Shown in pieces: positions 1-7,406 of a stretch of DNA of 64,000 bases. Each line of letters opens with the position of its first letter. The stretch's first letter is position 1. Source of the DNA: Bacteroidota bacterium (GTDB taxonomy: Bacteria > Bacteroidota > Bacteroidia > Chitinophagales > Chitinophagaceae). Under the pieces are notes generated by a model. The model was not told the origin of the DNA. It saw only the letters and a program-made list of their open reading frames with translations, and searched no databases. The stretch is from positions 124,001-188,000 of the forward strand of contig CANGDH010000003.1 of assembly GCA_947452555.1 (NCBI GenBank). The letters run 5' to 3'. The position numbers and the translations under genes were made by a program.

Positions 1-423
1 ATTTTACAGAAAAATGCCTTGGCTAAACTTAAGGATATTAGCAATGCAATTAATCTGTCTGTAAGTCCTACCCATGATAGAATAAAAAGATTAGAAGCGC
101 TTGGCGTCATTCAAAATTATGTGACTTTAATTGATCGTAAAAAAATTGAATTAGGATTAGTTGTTTTTTGTCATGTTACGTTAGATAAACAAACTAAAAA
201 TAACTTTGCAGAATTTGAGCAAATTATTCTTCAATTTGATGAAGTGATTTCTTGTAGTTTAGTGTCTGGAAGTTTTGATTATTATTTAAAAGTGGTTTCA
301 AAAGATGTAGAAACTTATAATAAATTTTATCAAGAAAAACTAGCAGTGCTTCCTATGGTTGCACACATAAATAGCTTGTTTGTTATGGACGAAATAAAAA
401 CTACGACTTCATTGCCTTTATAA
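1..423 (+). CDS. Lrp/AsnC-family transcriptional regulator, 5' end outside window
   Basis: The frame is open from base 1, so the gene begins upstream; the TTG at 19 is not a credible start because the residues before it (ILQKNALA) continue the winged helix. Residues after that (AKLKDISNAINLSVSPTHDRIKRLEALGVI) are the recognition part of an AsnC-type HTH, followed by an alpha/beta RAM (ligand-binding and oligomerisation) domain with the usual VSGSFDYYLKV segment. Members of this family bind amino acids and control amino-acid metabolism genes as octamers or dimers. The effector cannot be read from the sequence. The PaiB-like gene follows 33 bases downstream on the same strand. Confidence 0.88.
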   Translation: MLQKNALAKLKDISNAINLSVSPTHDRIKRLEALGVIQNYVTLIDRKKIELGLVVFCHVTLDKQTKNNFAEFEQIILQFDEVISCSLVSGSFDYYLKVVSKDVETYNKFYQEKLAVLPMVAHINSLFVMDEIKTTTSLPL

Positions 424-456
424 TTCCCCAACCTATTTTATAATTATAATATTTTT

Positions 457-1068
457 ATGTACGATATATCTTATTTCAAAGCCAATGACCATCAAGAAGT
501 TATTGATTTTATGCAAGCAAATCCTTTTGTAACCATTTGTGGTGTGGATGCTAAAGGCTTTCCAGTTGCAGCACAAGTACCCGTGTTAATTAAAATAGAT
601 AACAATCAAATTACCATTAGCGGCCATTTAATGCGCAAGCAAGACCATACGAATGCATTTGAAGTAAATAAAAATGTATTGGTTGTTTTTTCTGCACCAT
701 CTGCTTTTGTAAGTGCAAGTTGGTATGTAGAAAATAGTATGGGGAGCACTTGGAATTATCAAACAGCGCATGCAAAAGGGGCTATTGAGTTTAAAGACGA
801 CGCGCATTTACTTTCCTTATTAACCGAACTTACTATGCATTTTGAAAAAGACCCGAATGCTTCAAGTCAAGTCAAAAACTTATCTCAAGAATACATGGAT
901 CAGAATATGAAAGCAATTCGTTCTTTTGATATTGTAGTAGAGGATTTACAACATGTTTTTAAGCTAAGCCAAAATAGAGACGAAGAATCGCATGCGAACA
1001 TCAAAACTCAATTAGAAAAAGGTAGTCCTGCTTGCAAGCATATGGCAGCGGCTATGCGCAAAAAATAA
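457..1068 (+). CDS. PaiB-like FMN-binding protein (FMN_bind_2 family)
   Basis: The 203-residue protein starts MYDISYFKANDHQEVIDFM and carries the split-barrel motifs of the PaiB/FMN_bind_2 family: PFVTICGVD near residue 23, ISGHLMRKQDHTNAF near 55, FVSASWYVEN near 85 and TWNYQTAHAKG near 98. Bacillus PaiB is a negative regulator of sporulation and degradative enzyme genes, but most homologues are uncharacterised flavin or haem-binding proteins. Length matches the family (about 200). It probably sits in the same transcript as the preceding Lrp gene. Assignment to the family is firm; the biological role is not known. Confidence 0.82.
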   Translation: MYDISYFKANDHQEVIDFMQANPFVTICGVDAKGFPVAAQVPVLIKIDNNQITISGHLMRKQDHTNAFEVNKNVLVVFSAPSAFVSASWYVENSMGSTWNYQTAHAKGAIEFKDDAHLLSLLTELTMHFEKDPNASSQVKNLSQEYMDQNMKAIRSFDIVVEDLQHVFKLSQNRDEESHANIKTQLEKGSPACKHMAAAMRKK

Positions 1069-1097
1069 TTTGAATTTATTTAATAGTAATTAACGAA

Positions 1098-1496
1098 TTA
1101 TTTTTTGACAGGCTCTATTAAGTCCCAAAGATTACCATACAAATCTTTAAAAACTGCGACCATTCCATATTCCTCTTTGTGCGGAGGTATTGTAAATTCA
1201 ATCCCTTTATTGGTATAGTCTTGATAATCTCTGTCAAAATTATCTGTGTGTAAAAATAAAAATACACGACCACCAGTTTGATAGCCAATAAATTTCTCCT
1301 GTTCTGGGGTAGCAGCTTTTGCTAATAATAACATGCATCCATTGGCAGGCCCATGAGGCTGCACCATTACCCATCTTTTTGTTTCCGATAAAATTGTATC
1401 TTCTATCAATTTGAATCCTAAAACTTTGGTGTAAAATTGGATGGCTTCGTCATAATCACGAACCACAATACTGATATGGGCTAGACTTTGTTGCAT
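1098..1496 (-). CDS. VOC (glyoxalase/bleomycin resistance/dioxygenase) family protein
   Basis: This 132-residue single VOC module shows both beta-alpha-beta-beta-beta halves: HISIVVRDYDEAIQFYTKVLGFKL at the N terminus and a C-terminal VFKDLYGNLWDLIEP with the usual metal-ligand glutamate in LIEP. The early histidine (His7) is the other typical ligand. Members act on small molecules as metal-dependent isomerases, dioxygenases or binding proteins; the substrate is not evident. It lies divergently from the HAD gene. A perfect -7 box stands 4 bases before its ATG (see 1501-1508). Confidence 0.85.
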   Translation of the reverse strand: MQQSLAHISIVVRDYDEAIQFYTKVLGFKLIEDTILSETKRWVMVQPHGPANGCMLLLAKAATPEQEKFIGYQTGGRVFLFLHTDNFDRDYQDYTNKGIEFTIPPHKEEYGMVAVFKDLYGNLWDLIEPVKK

Positions 1497-1500
1497 AAAT

Positions 1501-1508
1501 CAAATGTA
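1501..1508 (-). promoter_or_regulatory. -7 promoter box TACATTTG of the VOC gene, 4 nt from ATG
   Basis: Read on the minus strand the bases are TACATTTG, a full match to the Bacteroidota -7 consensus TAnnTTTG, followed by ATTT and then the ATG at 1496. As transcription normally begins a few bases after this box, the mRNA should start at or next to the start codon. No convincing TTTG -33 element is seen at the standard spacing. Confidence 0.5.
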
Positions 1509-1557
1509 CAAAAAATTAAAAGGTTTATTTATCTTCATGAAAGCTAAAGCATACATT

Positions 1558-2181
1558 ATGACGACTACAAAAAATATAATATTCGATTTAGGCAATGTTC
1601 TATACGATATTGATTTCAAGAAAATGTATGCAGAATTTGAAGACTTGGGGATCCCTAATTTCGAAAGTCATTTTACTTTAAATAAATCTGACCCATTATT
1701 CTTTGACTTAGAAAAAGGCTTTATTGATGAACTTGCTTTTTGCGAAGGTTTTAAAAAGCTTTCAAATACACCTTTAACCAACGAGCAAATCATTAAGGGT
1801 TGGAATTCTTTATTAATCGGATTTAGAAAACCTAGCATTGATTGGGTGAAAGCAAATAACGAGCAATTTGACACTTTTTTATATTCCAATACCAATCAAA
1901 TACATTACAATTTCTTTATACCCCAATTTGAAAAAGAAGTGGCGAATTATGCTTTCGAATCCTTGTTTAAGAAGCCTTATTACTCTCATGAAATGGGGCA
2001 GCGCAAACCAGATCCAGCTTCTTTTCAATATATTTTGGATAAAGAAGGCTTAGTTGCCAATGAGACACTATTTGTAGATGACAATGAGCCTAATATTATT
2101 GCTGCAGCGTCGGTTGGTCTTAAAGTGCTTTTCCTTGAACCAGGAATGACGGTTGAAAATGACATTCAGGCATATTTATAG
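1558..2181 (+). CDS. HAD-superfamily hydrolase (subfamily IA phosphatase-like)
   Basis: From the ATG at 1558 the protein is 207 residues and begins MTTTKNIIFDLGNVLYDID, placing motif I (nucleophile Asp10 in FDLGNVL) as in relatives of 205-215 residues; upstream ATGs at 1504 and 1537 would add an unusual tail. Motif II is FLYSNTNQIHY, motif III the Lys in MGQRKPDPASF, motif IV LFVDDNEPNI. The cap is the small helical C1 type between motifs I and II. Such proteins are usually cytosolic phosphomonoesterases or haloacid-dehalogenase relatives; the substrate cannot be predicted. It is divergent to the VOC gene. Confidence 0.85.
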   Translation: MTTTKNIIFDLGNVLYDIDFKKMYAEFEDLGIPNFESHFTLNKSDPLFFDLEKGFIDELAFCEGFKKLSNTPLTNEQIIKGWNSLLIGFRKPSIDWVKANNEQFDTFLYSNTNQIHYNFFIPQFEKEVANYAFESLFKKPYYSHEMGQRKPDPASFQYILDKEGLVANETLFVDDNEPNIIAAASVGLKVLFLEPGMTVENDIQAYL

Positions 2182-2220
2182 ACCCTAGTTACAGTAAGGC
2201 TAAAAAAGAGGCAAAAAAGT

Positions 2221-2475
2221 TTATTTTTCCTTAACTTCTTCAAAATCAATGTATTCTGCTTCAACTGGGGTAGTTGTAGCAGCAGTTTGCTGGGCTTTTT
2301 TCTGAGCTGACGCCGTATTCCCAGCATTATTTGCTGCTGCAGTCTTTGCAGCTTCCTGCATTTGCTCCATGTTTTGACGCACCGTTTTGACACCTTTGCT
2401 CACTGGTACTACTATATCAAATATGACTTTGTATAGGAAATAGATTACCAGACCGTACATTATTAGCTTCATCAT
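2221..2475 (-). CDS. Small single-span membrane protein, DUF4834-like
   Basis: The 84-residue product has one N-terminal hydrophobic segment (MMKLIMYGLVIYFLYKVIFDIVV), then a basic, Gln/Ala-rich coiled-coil-prone tail (SKGVKTVRQNMEQMQEAAKT) and an acidic end (EAEYIDFEEVKEK). Length and arrangement resemble DUF4834 proteins of Bacteroidota, but I assign that only tentatively. The codon pattern is protein-like throughout, including the Ala-rich linker. A second frame over the same bases (minus strand, 2166-2393) looks like a shadow. No function is known; a scaffold or small inner-membrane accessory role is possible. Confidence 0.6.
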   Translation of the reverse strand: MMKLIMYGLVIYFLYKVIFDIVVPVSKGVKTVRQNMEQMQEAAKTAAANNAGNTASAQKKAQQTAATTTPVEAEYIDFEEVKEK

Positions 2476-2504
2476 GGTGTAAAAATAAGACTCCTTTCAA
2501 TAAT

Positions 2505-2537
2505 ATTGGGTGATTTCATCCTATTTTATTACCTTTG
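2505..2537 (+). promoter_or_regulatory. Promoter of the rimP-nusA-infB operon
   Basis: A TTG (2506-2508) and a perfect TACCTTTG (2530-2537) are separated by 21 bases, close to the Bacteroidota -33/-7 arrangement. Transcription would begin near 2543, leaving a leader of about 50 bases before the rimP ATG at 2596. Almost the whole leader is the hairpin annotated at 2559-2591. Confidence 0.6.
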
Positions 2538-2558
2538 CTCCAGTATTAACATACTATT

Positions 2559-2591
2559 GAAGGGAACGAGGTCGTTCCCTTCTTCTTTTTT
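2559..2591 (+). promoter_or_regulatory. Terminator-shaped hairpin in the rimP leader (possible attenuator)
   Basis: A perfect 10-bp stem (GAAGGGAACG, loop AGGT, CGTTCCCTTC) is followed at once by TTCTTTTTT, the form of an intrinsic terminator. It ends 4 bases before the rimP ATG, and no plus-strand gene lies between it and the promoter at 2505-2537. It therefore cannot be the terminator of an upstream gene on this strand. I infer conditional termination at the head of an operon that encodes the termination factor NusA itself. Confidence 0.55.
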
Positions 2592-2595
2592 AGCT

Positions 2596-3066
2596 ATGGA
2601 AGTAAACGAATTAAAGGACAGGGTGCACGCTATTTTGGAACCTCTTTTGCAAGAGGATCCTAGCTATTATTTGGTTCACATTAAAGTAAAACCAGGTCAT
2701 ATCATTAAAGTTTATATTGACGGCGACCAAGGTTTACCAATTAAACAATGTACTTCTTTCAACAGAAGATTATACAAAGCAATTGAAGAAGCAGCTTGGT
2801 TTCCAGAAGGTGACTTTGCATTGGAAGTTTCCTCTCCAGGGATAGACGAGCCTTTGATTTTAAACAGACAGTACGTTAAAAATATTGGTCGTAAAGTAGA
2901 AGTGATTTTAAATGACGACACAGTGAAAGAGGGGACTTTATTGAATGTGACCGAAGCGGATATATTAATAGAGTGGACCGAAGGGAAGGGTAAAAAAGCA
3001 ACCCAGCAACAACAGCTTATTCCATTTGAGAATATTAAATCAACCATAGTTCAAATTCAATTTTAA
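2596..3066 (+). CDS. rimP: Ribosome maturation factor RimP
   Basis: RimP assists 30S subunit maturation, binding near the S12 region. From the ATG at 2596 the protein is 156 residues: an N-terminal alpha/beta domain (LVHIKVKPGHIIKVYIDGDQGLPIKQCTSFNRRLYKAIEE) with the family hallmark FALEVSSPGIDEPL near residues 76-89, then an Sm-like C-terminal barrel (GRKVEVILNDDTVKEGTLLNV). The frame stays open upstream to 2506, but that would translate the promoter and hairpin, so I reject the longer start. It is first in rimP-nusA-infB, a gene order conserved across bacteria, and is separated from nusA by 38 bases. Confidence 0.95.
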   Translation: MEVNELKDRVHAILEPLLQEDPSYYLVHIKVKPGHIIKVYIDGDQGLPIKQCTSFNRRLYKAIEEAAWFPEGDFALEVSSPGIDEPLILNRQYVKNIGRKVEVILNDDTVKEGTLLNVTEADILIEWTEGKGKKATQQQQLIPFENIKSTIVQIQF

Positions 3067-3104
3067 CAAATCATCAAGCGAGGAGCTTGAAAAAAAATTA
3101 TGTT

Positions 3105-4355
3105 ATGGCAAGTATAAATTTGATTGAGGCGTTTCAGGAGTTTAAAGACGCAGAAAGCATTGACCGTCCCACGATGATGAAAGTGGTAGAAGACGTTTTC
3201 AAAACCTTATTAAGAAAAAAATACGGTAGCGATGAAAACTTTGACGTAATTGTTAACGCAGAGAAAGGTGACCTTGAAATAATTCGTCGTCGTGAGATTA
3301 GACCTGATGATGATGTAGACAATCCATTAGAAGAAGTTGCGTATTCTGAAGCTATTAAAATAGAACCCGATTTCGAAATTGGGGAGGAATTATTAGAAGA
3401 AGTTAATATTTATGATTTTGGTAGAAGAGCTATTCTTGCTGCAAAGCAGACCTTAGCTTCTCGTATCAATGACTTAAAGAAAACCGCATTAGTTAAAAAA
3501 TATTCTGACAGAATTGGTGAAATCATCAATGCTGAAATCTATCAAGTTTGGAAGAAAGAAGTTTTGTTATTGGACGAAGAAGGCAATGAATTGATCCTTC
3601 CTAAAACAGAACAAATTCCTCAAGACTTTTTCAAGAAAGGAGAAAATATTAGAGCGGTTATTGCTAGAGTGGATATGAAAAATAATTCACCTGTAATTAT
3701 CTTATCTAGAACGAATCCATTATTCTTAGCTAAATTATTAGAGATTGAAGTACCGGAAATTTTTGATGGTTTAATTACTATTAAGAAAATCGTGCGTGAG
3801 CCAGGTGAGCGTGCAAAAGTTGCCGTTGAATCATTTGACGATCGTATTGATCCAGTAGGGGCTTGTGTGGGTATGAAAGGTTCTCGTATTCATGGTATTG
3901 TTCGCGAATTGAAAAATGAAAATATTGACGTAATTAATTTTACAACCAATCTTCAATTATTAATTCAACGTTCATTAACGCCAGCTAAAATCAGCTACAT
4001 GAATATTAACGAAGACCGTAAGCGTGCAGAAGTATACTTACAAGCGGATCAAGTTTCATTAGCTATTGGACGTCGTGGGGTGAATATTAAATTAGCTTCT
4101 GAGTTAACAGGTTATGAACTAGATGTTTACCGTGAAGACGAAGAAATTGTTGATGAGTTTGATATTGACTTAGACGAATTTAGCGATGAAATTGAATCAT
4201 GGATCATCGATGAGTTTAAGCGTGTTGGTTGTGATACAGGAAGAAGCGTATTAAAACTAAGCGCAGAAGAATTAGAGAAAAGAACAGACTTGGAAATTGA
4301 GACCATTGCGGAAGTTCGCCGTGTCTTGACAGAAGAGTTTGCAAAAGGTGAATAA
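3105..4355 (+). CDS. nusA: Transcription termination/antitermination factor NusA
   Basis: NusA binds RNA polymerase and nascent RNA and modulates pausing, termination and antitermination. The 416-residue form starting MASINLIEAFQEFKDAESID matches Bacteroidota homologues; an in-frame TTG at 3087 lies in a small hairpin and is less likely. Domains in order are the N-terminal polymerase-binding domain (1-125), an S1 domain (about 130-200), KH1 with GMKGSRIHGIVREL, KH2 with IGRRGVNIKLASELTG, and a short acidic helical C terminus. The C-terminal AR2 repeat found in proteobacterial NusA is absent, which is usual outside that group. Confidence 0.96.
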   Translation: MASINLIEAFQEFKDAESIDRPTMMKVVEDVFKTLLRKKYGSDENFDVIVNAEKGDLEIIRRREIRPDDDVDNPLEEVAYSEAIKIEPDFEIGEELLEEVNIYDFGRRAILAAKQTLASRINDLKKTALVKKYSDRIGEIINAEIYQVWKKEVLLLDEEGNELILPKTEQIPQDFFKKGENIRAVIARVDMKNNSPVIILSRTNPLFLAKLLEIEVPEIFDGLITIKKIVREPGERAKVAVESFDDRIDPVGACVGMKGSRIHGIVRELKNENIDVINFTTNLQLLIQRSLTPAKISYMNINEDRKRAEVYLQADQVSLAIGRRGVNIKLASELTGYELDVYREDEEIVDEFDIDLDEFSDEIESWIIDEFKRVGCDTGRSVLKLSAEELEKRTDLEIETIAEVRRVLTEEFAKGE

Positions 4356-4370
4356 CCTTTGAATTAGAAG

Positions 4371-4411
4371 TATATTTGTATTAGGTGACTCGTTCCGTGA
4401 TAAATCGGAAC
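4371..4411 (+). promoter_or_regulatory. Possible internal infB promoter box and leader hairpin
   Basis: Between nusA and infB there is a perfect -7 box TATATTTG (4371-4378), without a well-placed -33 element. It is followed by a 6-bp hairpin GTTCCG/CGGAAC (4392-4411). This could give infB transcription independent of the rimP promoter. The hairpin has no T-run, so it is not a terminator. Confidence 0.35.
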
Positions 4412-4424
4412 AAAAAACAACAGA

Positions 4425-7337
4425 ATGTCAGAATTGAAATTACCAAGACTGTTAGCAGCTGCTAAGGAATTCAACGTAGGTCAAGATACCTTAATTGAAT
4501 TTCTTGGAAAAAAAGGTTTTCCTAAGGACGACCTTAAGCCAACGGCTAAATTAACAGAAGAACAGTATTACGCTTTGCAAGCTGAATTCCAAAGCGATAA
4601 AGTAGCAAGAAATAAAGCAGATCACGTTGAACTGCCTAAGAATGCTGTGTCTAAGCCAGAAGCTGCAAAAGTAGCTGATGCGGTTGCAAAGCCTGCGCCA
4701 GTAATTCCGGTTGTAGCTGAACCCGCGAAAGTGGTTGCAGAAGTGCCCGTTGTGGCTGCTGCTCCAGTACATGCGCCTATAGTGTTAGAAACACCAATAG
4801 CGGCTGCTCCAGTAAAAATGGAGGCTCCCGAAATGGAAGCACCTAAAGTGATCAATAAAATTGATTTGTCTTTAATTGACTCATCAACACGCCCTAAGAA
4901 AACGGTTAAAAAAGTAGAAGAAGCTGCTCCAAAAGCCAATGCGCCAAAAGCATCTGAAGCTCCAAAAGCGGCTGCTAAAAAAGCAGAGCCAGCTCCAGCT
5001 CCTACACCTGCTCCAAAAGCTGCACCAGTAGATCATTCTATTGCACCAGAAAATGTGCACGGTGCTATCACAAATATTCAAGCAGACAAGTTAACAGGAC
5101 CCAAGATTTTAGGTAAAATTGAATTACCTATCAATAGCGACACACGTCCAAAACCAATGACGCAGGAAGAAAAGCGTATACGTAAGCGTATACCAGTTCC
5201 TGGTCGTCCGAATCTACCTAACCAAGGTCCAGGTGGTCAAACACAAGGCGGCGGCGGTGGATACCAAGGAAATCGTCCACAAGGTGGTAGCGGTGGATAC
5301 CAAGGAAATCGTCCACAAGGTGGCGGTGGCGGATATCAAGGAAATAGACCAAACAATCGTCCAGGTCAAAGCAGTGGTCCTCGCGGAAGAAACATGCCTC
5401 AGACAGCTGAGCAAAAAGAAATCGATCAAAAAGCAATTCAAGATAAGATAAAGGAAACACAAGCGAAATTATCTGGCCAAGGCGGCAGAGGTAAGAGCAT
5501 GAAATCCAAATATCGTCGTCAAAGAAGAGAAGAAGCAGCGGAGAACGACAACAATGAAGCAAGAGATACTAAATTACAGGTTACTGAATTTGTAACTGTT
5601 AGTGAGTTATCAAGTTTAATGGATGTAAGTTTTGCTGATATTATTAGCAAGTGTATGAACTTGGGTATAATGGTTTCGATTAATCAACGCTTAGATGCGG
5701 AAGTAATTGAATTAGTTGCGAGCGAATTTGGTTTTGAAGTTGAATTCGTAGGATTAGAAGACGTGGAAGAATTAGACGAAGACGAAGAAGCAGAAGACCA
5801 AGCAAATTTAGTAGAGCGTCCTCCAATTGTAACTATCATGGGTCACGTGGATCACGGTAAAACTTCATTATTGGATTATATCCGTAATGCAAATGTGGTT
5901 GCAGGTGAGGCAGGTGGTATCACACAACATATTGGTGCCTATGAGGTAACATTACCAAACGGTAAAGCAATTACTTTCTTGGATACACCGGGTCACGAAG
6001 CCTTTACAGCCATGCGTGCGCGTGGTGCTAAGATTACAGATATTGCAATTATTGTGGTAGCTGCAGACGATGCAGTGATGCCTCAAACTAAGGAAGCGAT
6101 TAGTCACTCGCAAGCAGCGAATGTGCCAATGATTTTCGCAGTCAATAAAATTGATAAAGACGGTGCACAACCGCAAAAGATATACGAGCAATTATCTCAA
6201 ATGAATATCTTAGTAGAAGCTTGGGGAGGTAAATTCCAAAACCAAGAATTGTCTGCTAAACAAGGTTTGAACGTAGATGCTTTGTTGGAAAAAATATTAT
6301 TAGAATCAGAAATTTTAGATTTAAAAGCAAATCCAAATAAAGAAGCTACAGGTAGTGTAATTGAAGCATCTTTGGACAAGGGCCGTGGATATGTAGCAAC
6401 TATCTTGGTACAAAACGGAACTTTACGTCAAGGTGATTTGATTTTATCAGGTCAGCATTATGGACGTGTTAAAGCCATGTTTAATGAACGTAATCAACGT
6501 ATCGAAATAGCTCCTCCTTCAACACCAGTAGTAATATTAGGATTGAATGGTGCGCCACAAGCAGGTGAGAAATTCAAAGTATTTGATGACGAGGCAGAAG
6601 CAAAAGAATTAGCAACTAAACGTGCTCAATTATTAAGAGAGCAGGGTTTAAGAACTAGAAAACATATCACATTAGACGAGATTGGTCGTCGTTTAGCTTT
6701 AGGAAACTTTAAAGAATTAAACATCATCATTAAAGGTGACGTGGATGGTTCTGTGGAAGCCTTAAGTGATTCATTGCAAAAATTATCAACTGAAGAGATT
6801 GCCATTAGAGTAGTATTAAAAGGGGTAGGTCAGATCTCAGAGTCTGATGTATTACTTTCTGCTGCATCTGATGCTATCATCATAGGATTTAACGTAAGAC
6901 CATCAATGCAAGCAGGTCGTTTGGCCGAAGCAGAAGGTGTTGAAATTAAAATGTACTCTATCATCTACAACGCTATTGACGAAATCAAGAGCGCGATGGA
7001 AGGTATGTTGGAACCAAAAATACAAGAGAAGATTACTGCGAATGTTGAGGTAAGAGAGGTCTACAAGTTTGACAAAGCAACTGTTGCAGGTTGTTATGTA
7101 TTAGACGGTAAATTGAGCAGAAACAGTAAGATTCGTATTATTCGTGATGGTATTGTTGAATATCCAAGAGGAGAAGGTCAAGCTGCAGAATTAGGTAGTT
7201 TAAAACGTTTCAAAGACGACGTGAAAGAAGTTGTTTCTAATATGGAATGTGGATTAACTATCAAAAACTTTATTGACTTGAAACCAGGTGATATTGTTGA
7301 GGCATTTGAAGAAGAAGAAGTAAAGCGTACTTTATAA
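4425..7337 (+). CDS. infB: Translation initiation factor IF-2
   Basis: IF-2 is the GTPase that delivers initiator tRNA to the 30S subunit and promotes subunit joining. The 970-residue protein has an N-terminal IF2_N-like segment ([27 protein letters not shown]), a long Ala/Pro/Lys-rich linker (about 60-250), a Gly-Asn-Arg repeat region (about 274-320), then the GTPase core with G1 GHVDHGKTS near residue 473, G3 DTPGHEAF and G4 NKID, followed by domains II, III and the tRNA-binding IV. The linker is much longer than in many bacteria but typical of Bacteroidota. It is third gene of the rimP operon, 69 bases after nusA. Confidence 0.97.
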   Translation: MSELKLPRLLAAAKEFNVGQDTLIEFLGKKGFPKDDLKPTAKLTEEQYYALQAEFQSDKVARNKADHVELPKNAVSKPEAAKVADAVAKPAPVIPVVAEPAKVVAEVPVVAAAPVHAPIVLETPIAAAPVKMEAPEMEAPKVINKIDLSLIDSSTRPKKTVKKVEEAAPKANAPKASEAPKAAAKKAEPAPAPTPAPKAAPVDHSIAPENVHGAITNIQADKLTGPKILGKIELPINSDTRPKPMTQEEKRIRKRIPVPGRPNLPNQGPGGQTQGGGGGYQGNRPQGGSGGYQGNRPQGGGGGYQGNRPNNRPGQSSGPRGRNMPQTAEQKEIDQKAIQDKIKETQAKLSGQGGRGKSMKSKYRRQRREEAAENDNNEARDTKLQVTEFVTVSELSSLMDVSFADIISKCMNLGIMVSINQRLDAEVIELVASEFGFEVEFVGLEDVEELDEDEEAEDQANLVERPPIVTIMGHVDHGKTSLLDYIRNANVVAGEAGGITQHIGAYEVTLPNGKAITFLDTPGHEAFTAMRARGAKITDIAIIVVAADDAVMPQTKEAISHSQAANVPMIFAVNKIDKDGAQPQKIYEQLSQMNILVEAWGGKFQNQELSAKQGLNVDALLEKILLESEILDLKANPNKEATGSVIEASLDKGRGYVATILVQNGTLRQGDLILSGQHYGRVKAMFNERNQRIEIAPPSTPVVILGLNGAPQAGEKFKVFDDEAEAKELATKRAQLLREQGLRTRKHITLDEIGRRLALGNFKELNIIIKGDVDGSVEALSDSLQKLSTEEIAIRVVLKGVGQISESDVLLSAASDAIIIGFNVRPSMQAGRLAEAEGVEIKMYSIIYNAIDEIKSAMEGMLEPKIQEKITANVEVREVYKFDKATVAGCYVLDGKLSRNSKIRIIRDGIVEYPRGEGQAAELGSLKRFKDDVKEVVSNMECGLTIKNFIDLKPGDIVEAFEEEEVKRTL
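5244..5351 (+). repeat. Three 36-bp in-frame tandem repeats inside infB
   Basis: Units at 5244-5279, 5280-5315 and 5316-5351 each encode the 12-residue unit QGG(G/S)GGYQGNRP. The first two DNA copies are nearly identical and the third has diverged at silent sites. This is a protein-coding low-complexity tract; the unit resembles RGG/GN-rich RNA-binding disordered segments and may vary in copy number between strains. Confidence 0.9.
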
Positions 7338-7351
7338 AATAATTAAGATTT

Positions 7352-7378
7352 GATAGTTGGGGCCTTGCCCCAGCTATC
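7352..7378 (+). promoter_or_regulatory. Intercistronic hairpin between infB and the surA-like gene
   Basis: GATAGTTGGGG and CCCCAGCTATC form an 11-bp stem with one G-T wobble and a CCTTG loop, placed 14 bases after the infB stop. No T-run follows, so read-through is expected. It may be an mRNA processing or stability element separating the highly expressed infB message from the downstream genes. Confidence 0.5.
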
Positions 7379-7406
7379 GGAACTTTACCCATTAATAAAA
7401 ATATTG

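Noticed and set aside
2166..2393. Second minus-strand frame over the small membrane protein gene
   Set aside because: It is Lys/Gln/Leu-rich with no hydrophobic segment; the frame at 2221-2475 has a clear membrane span and acidic tail.
2506..2595. N-terminal extension of RimP
   Set aside because: It would translate the promoter and the hairpin/T-run, and RimP homologues begin at about the MEVNELKDRV position.
4622..4939. 105-codon minus-strand frame rich in Ala, Thr, Ser and Gly
   Set aside because: It is the complement of the Ala/Pro/Lys-rich linker of infB and reflects that repetitive composition.
5244..5351. Possible CRISPR-like repeats
   Set aside because: The 36-bp units are directly adjacent without spacers and are in frame within infB; no cas genes are present.
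5218..5562. Overlapping alternative frames over the infB Gly-Asn-Arg repeats
   Set aside because: They arise from the 36-bp tandem repeats read in other frames; only the infB frame fits a known protein.
7350..7406. N-terminal extension of the SurA-like protein
   Set aside because: It covers an intercistronic hairpin and would hide a good signal peptide that begins at 7407.
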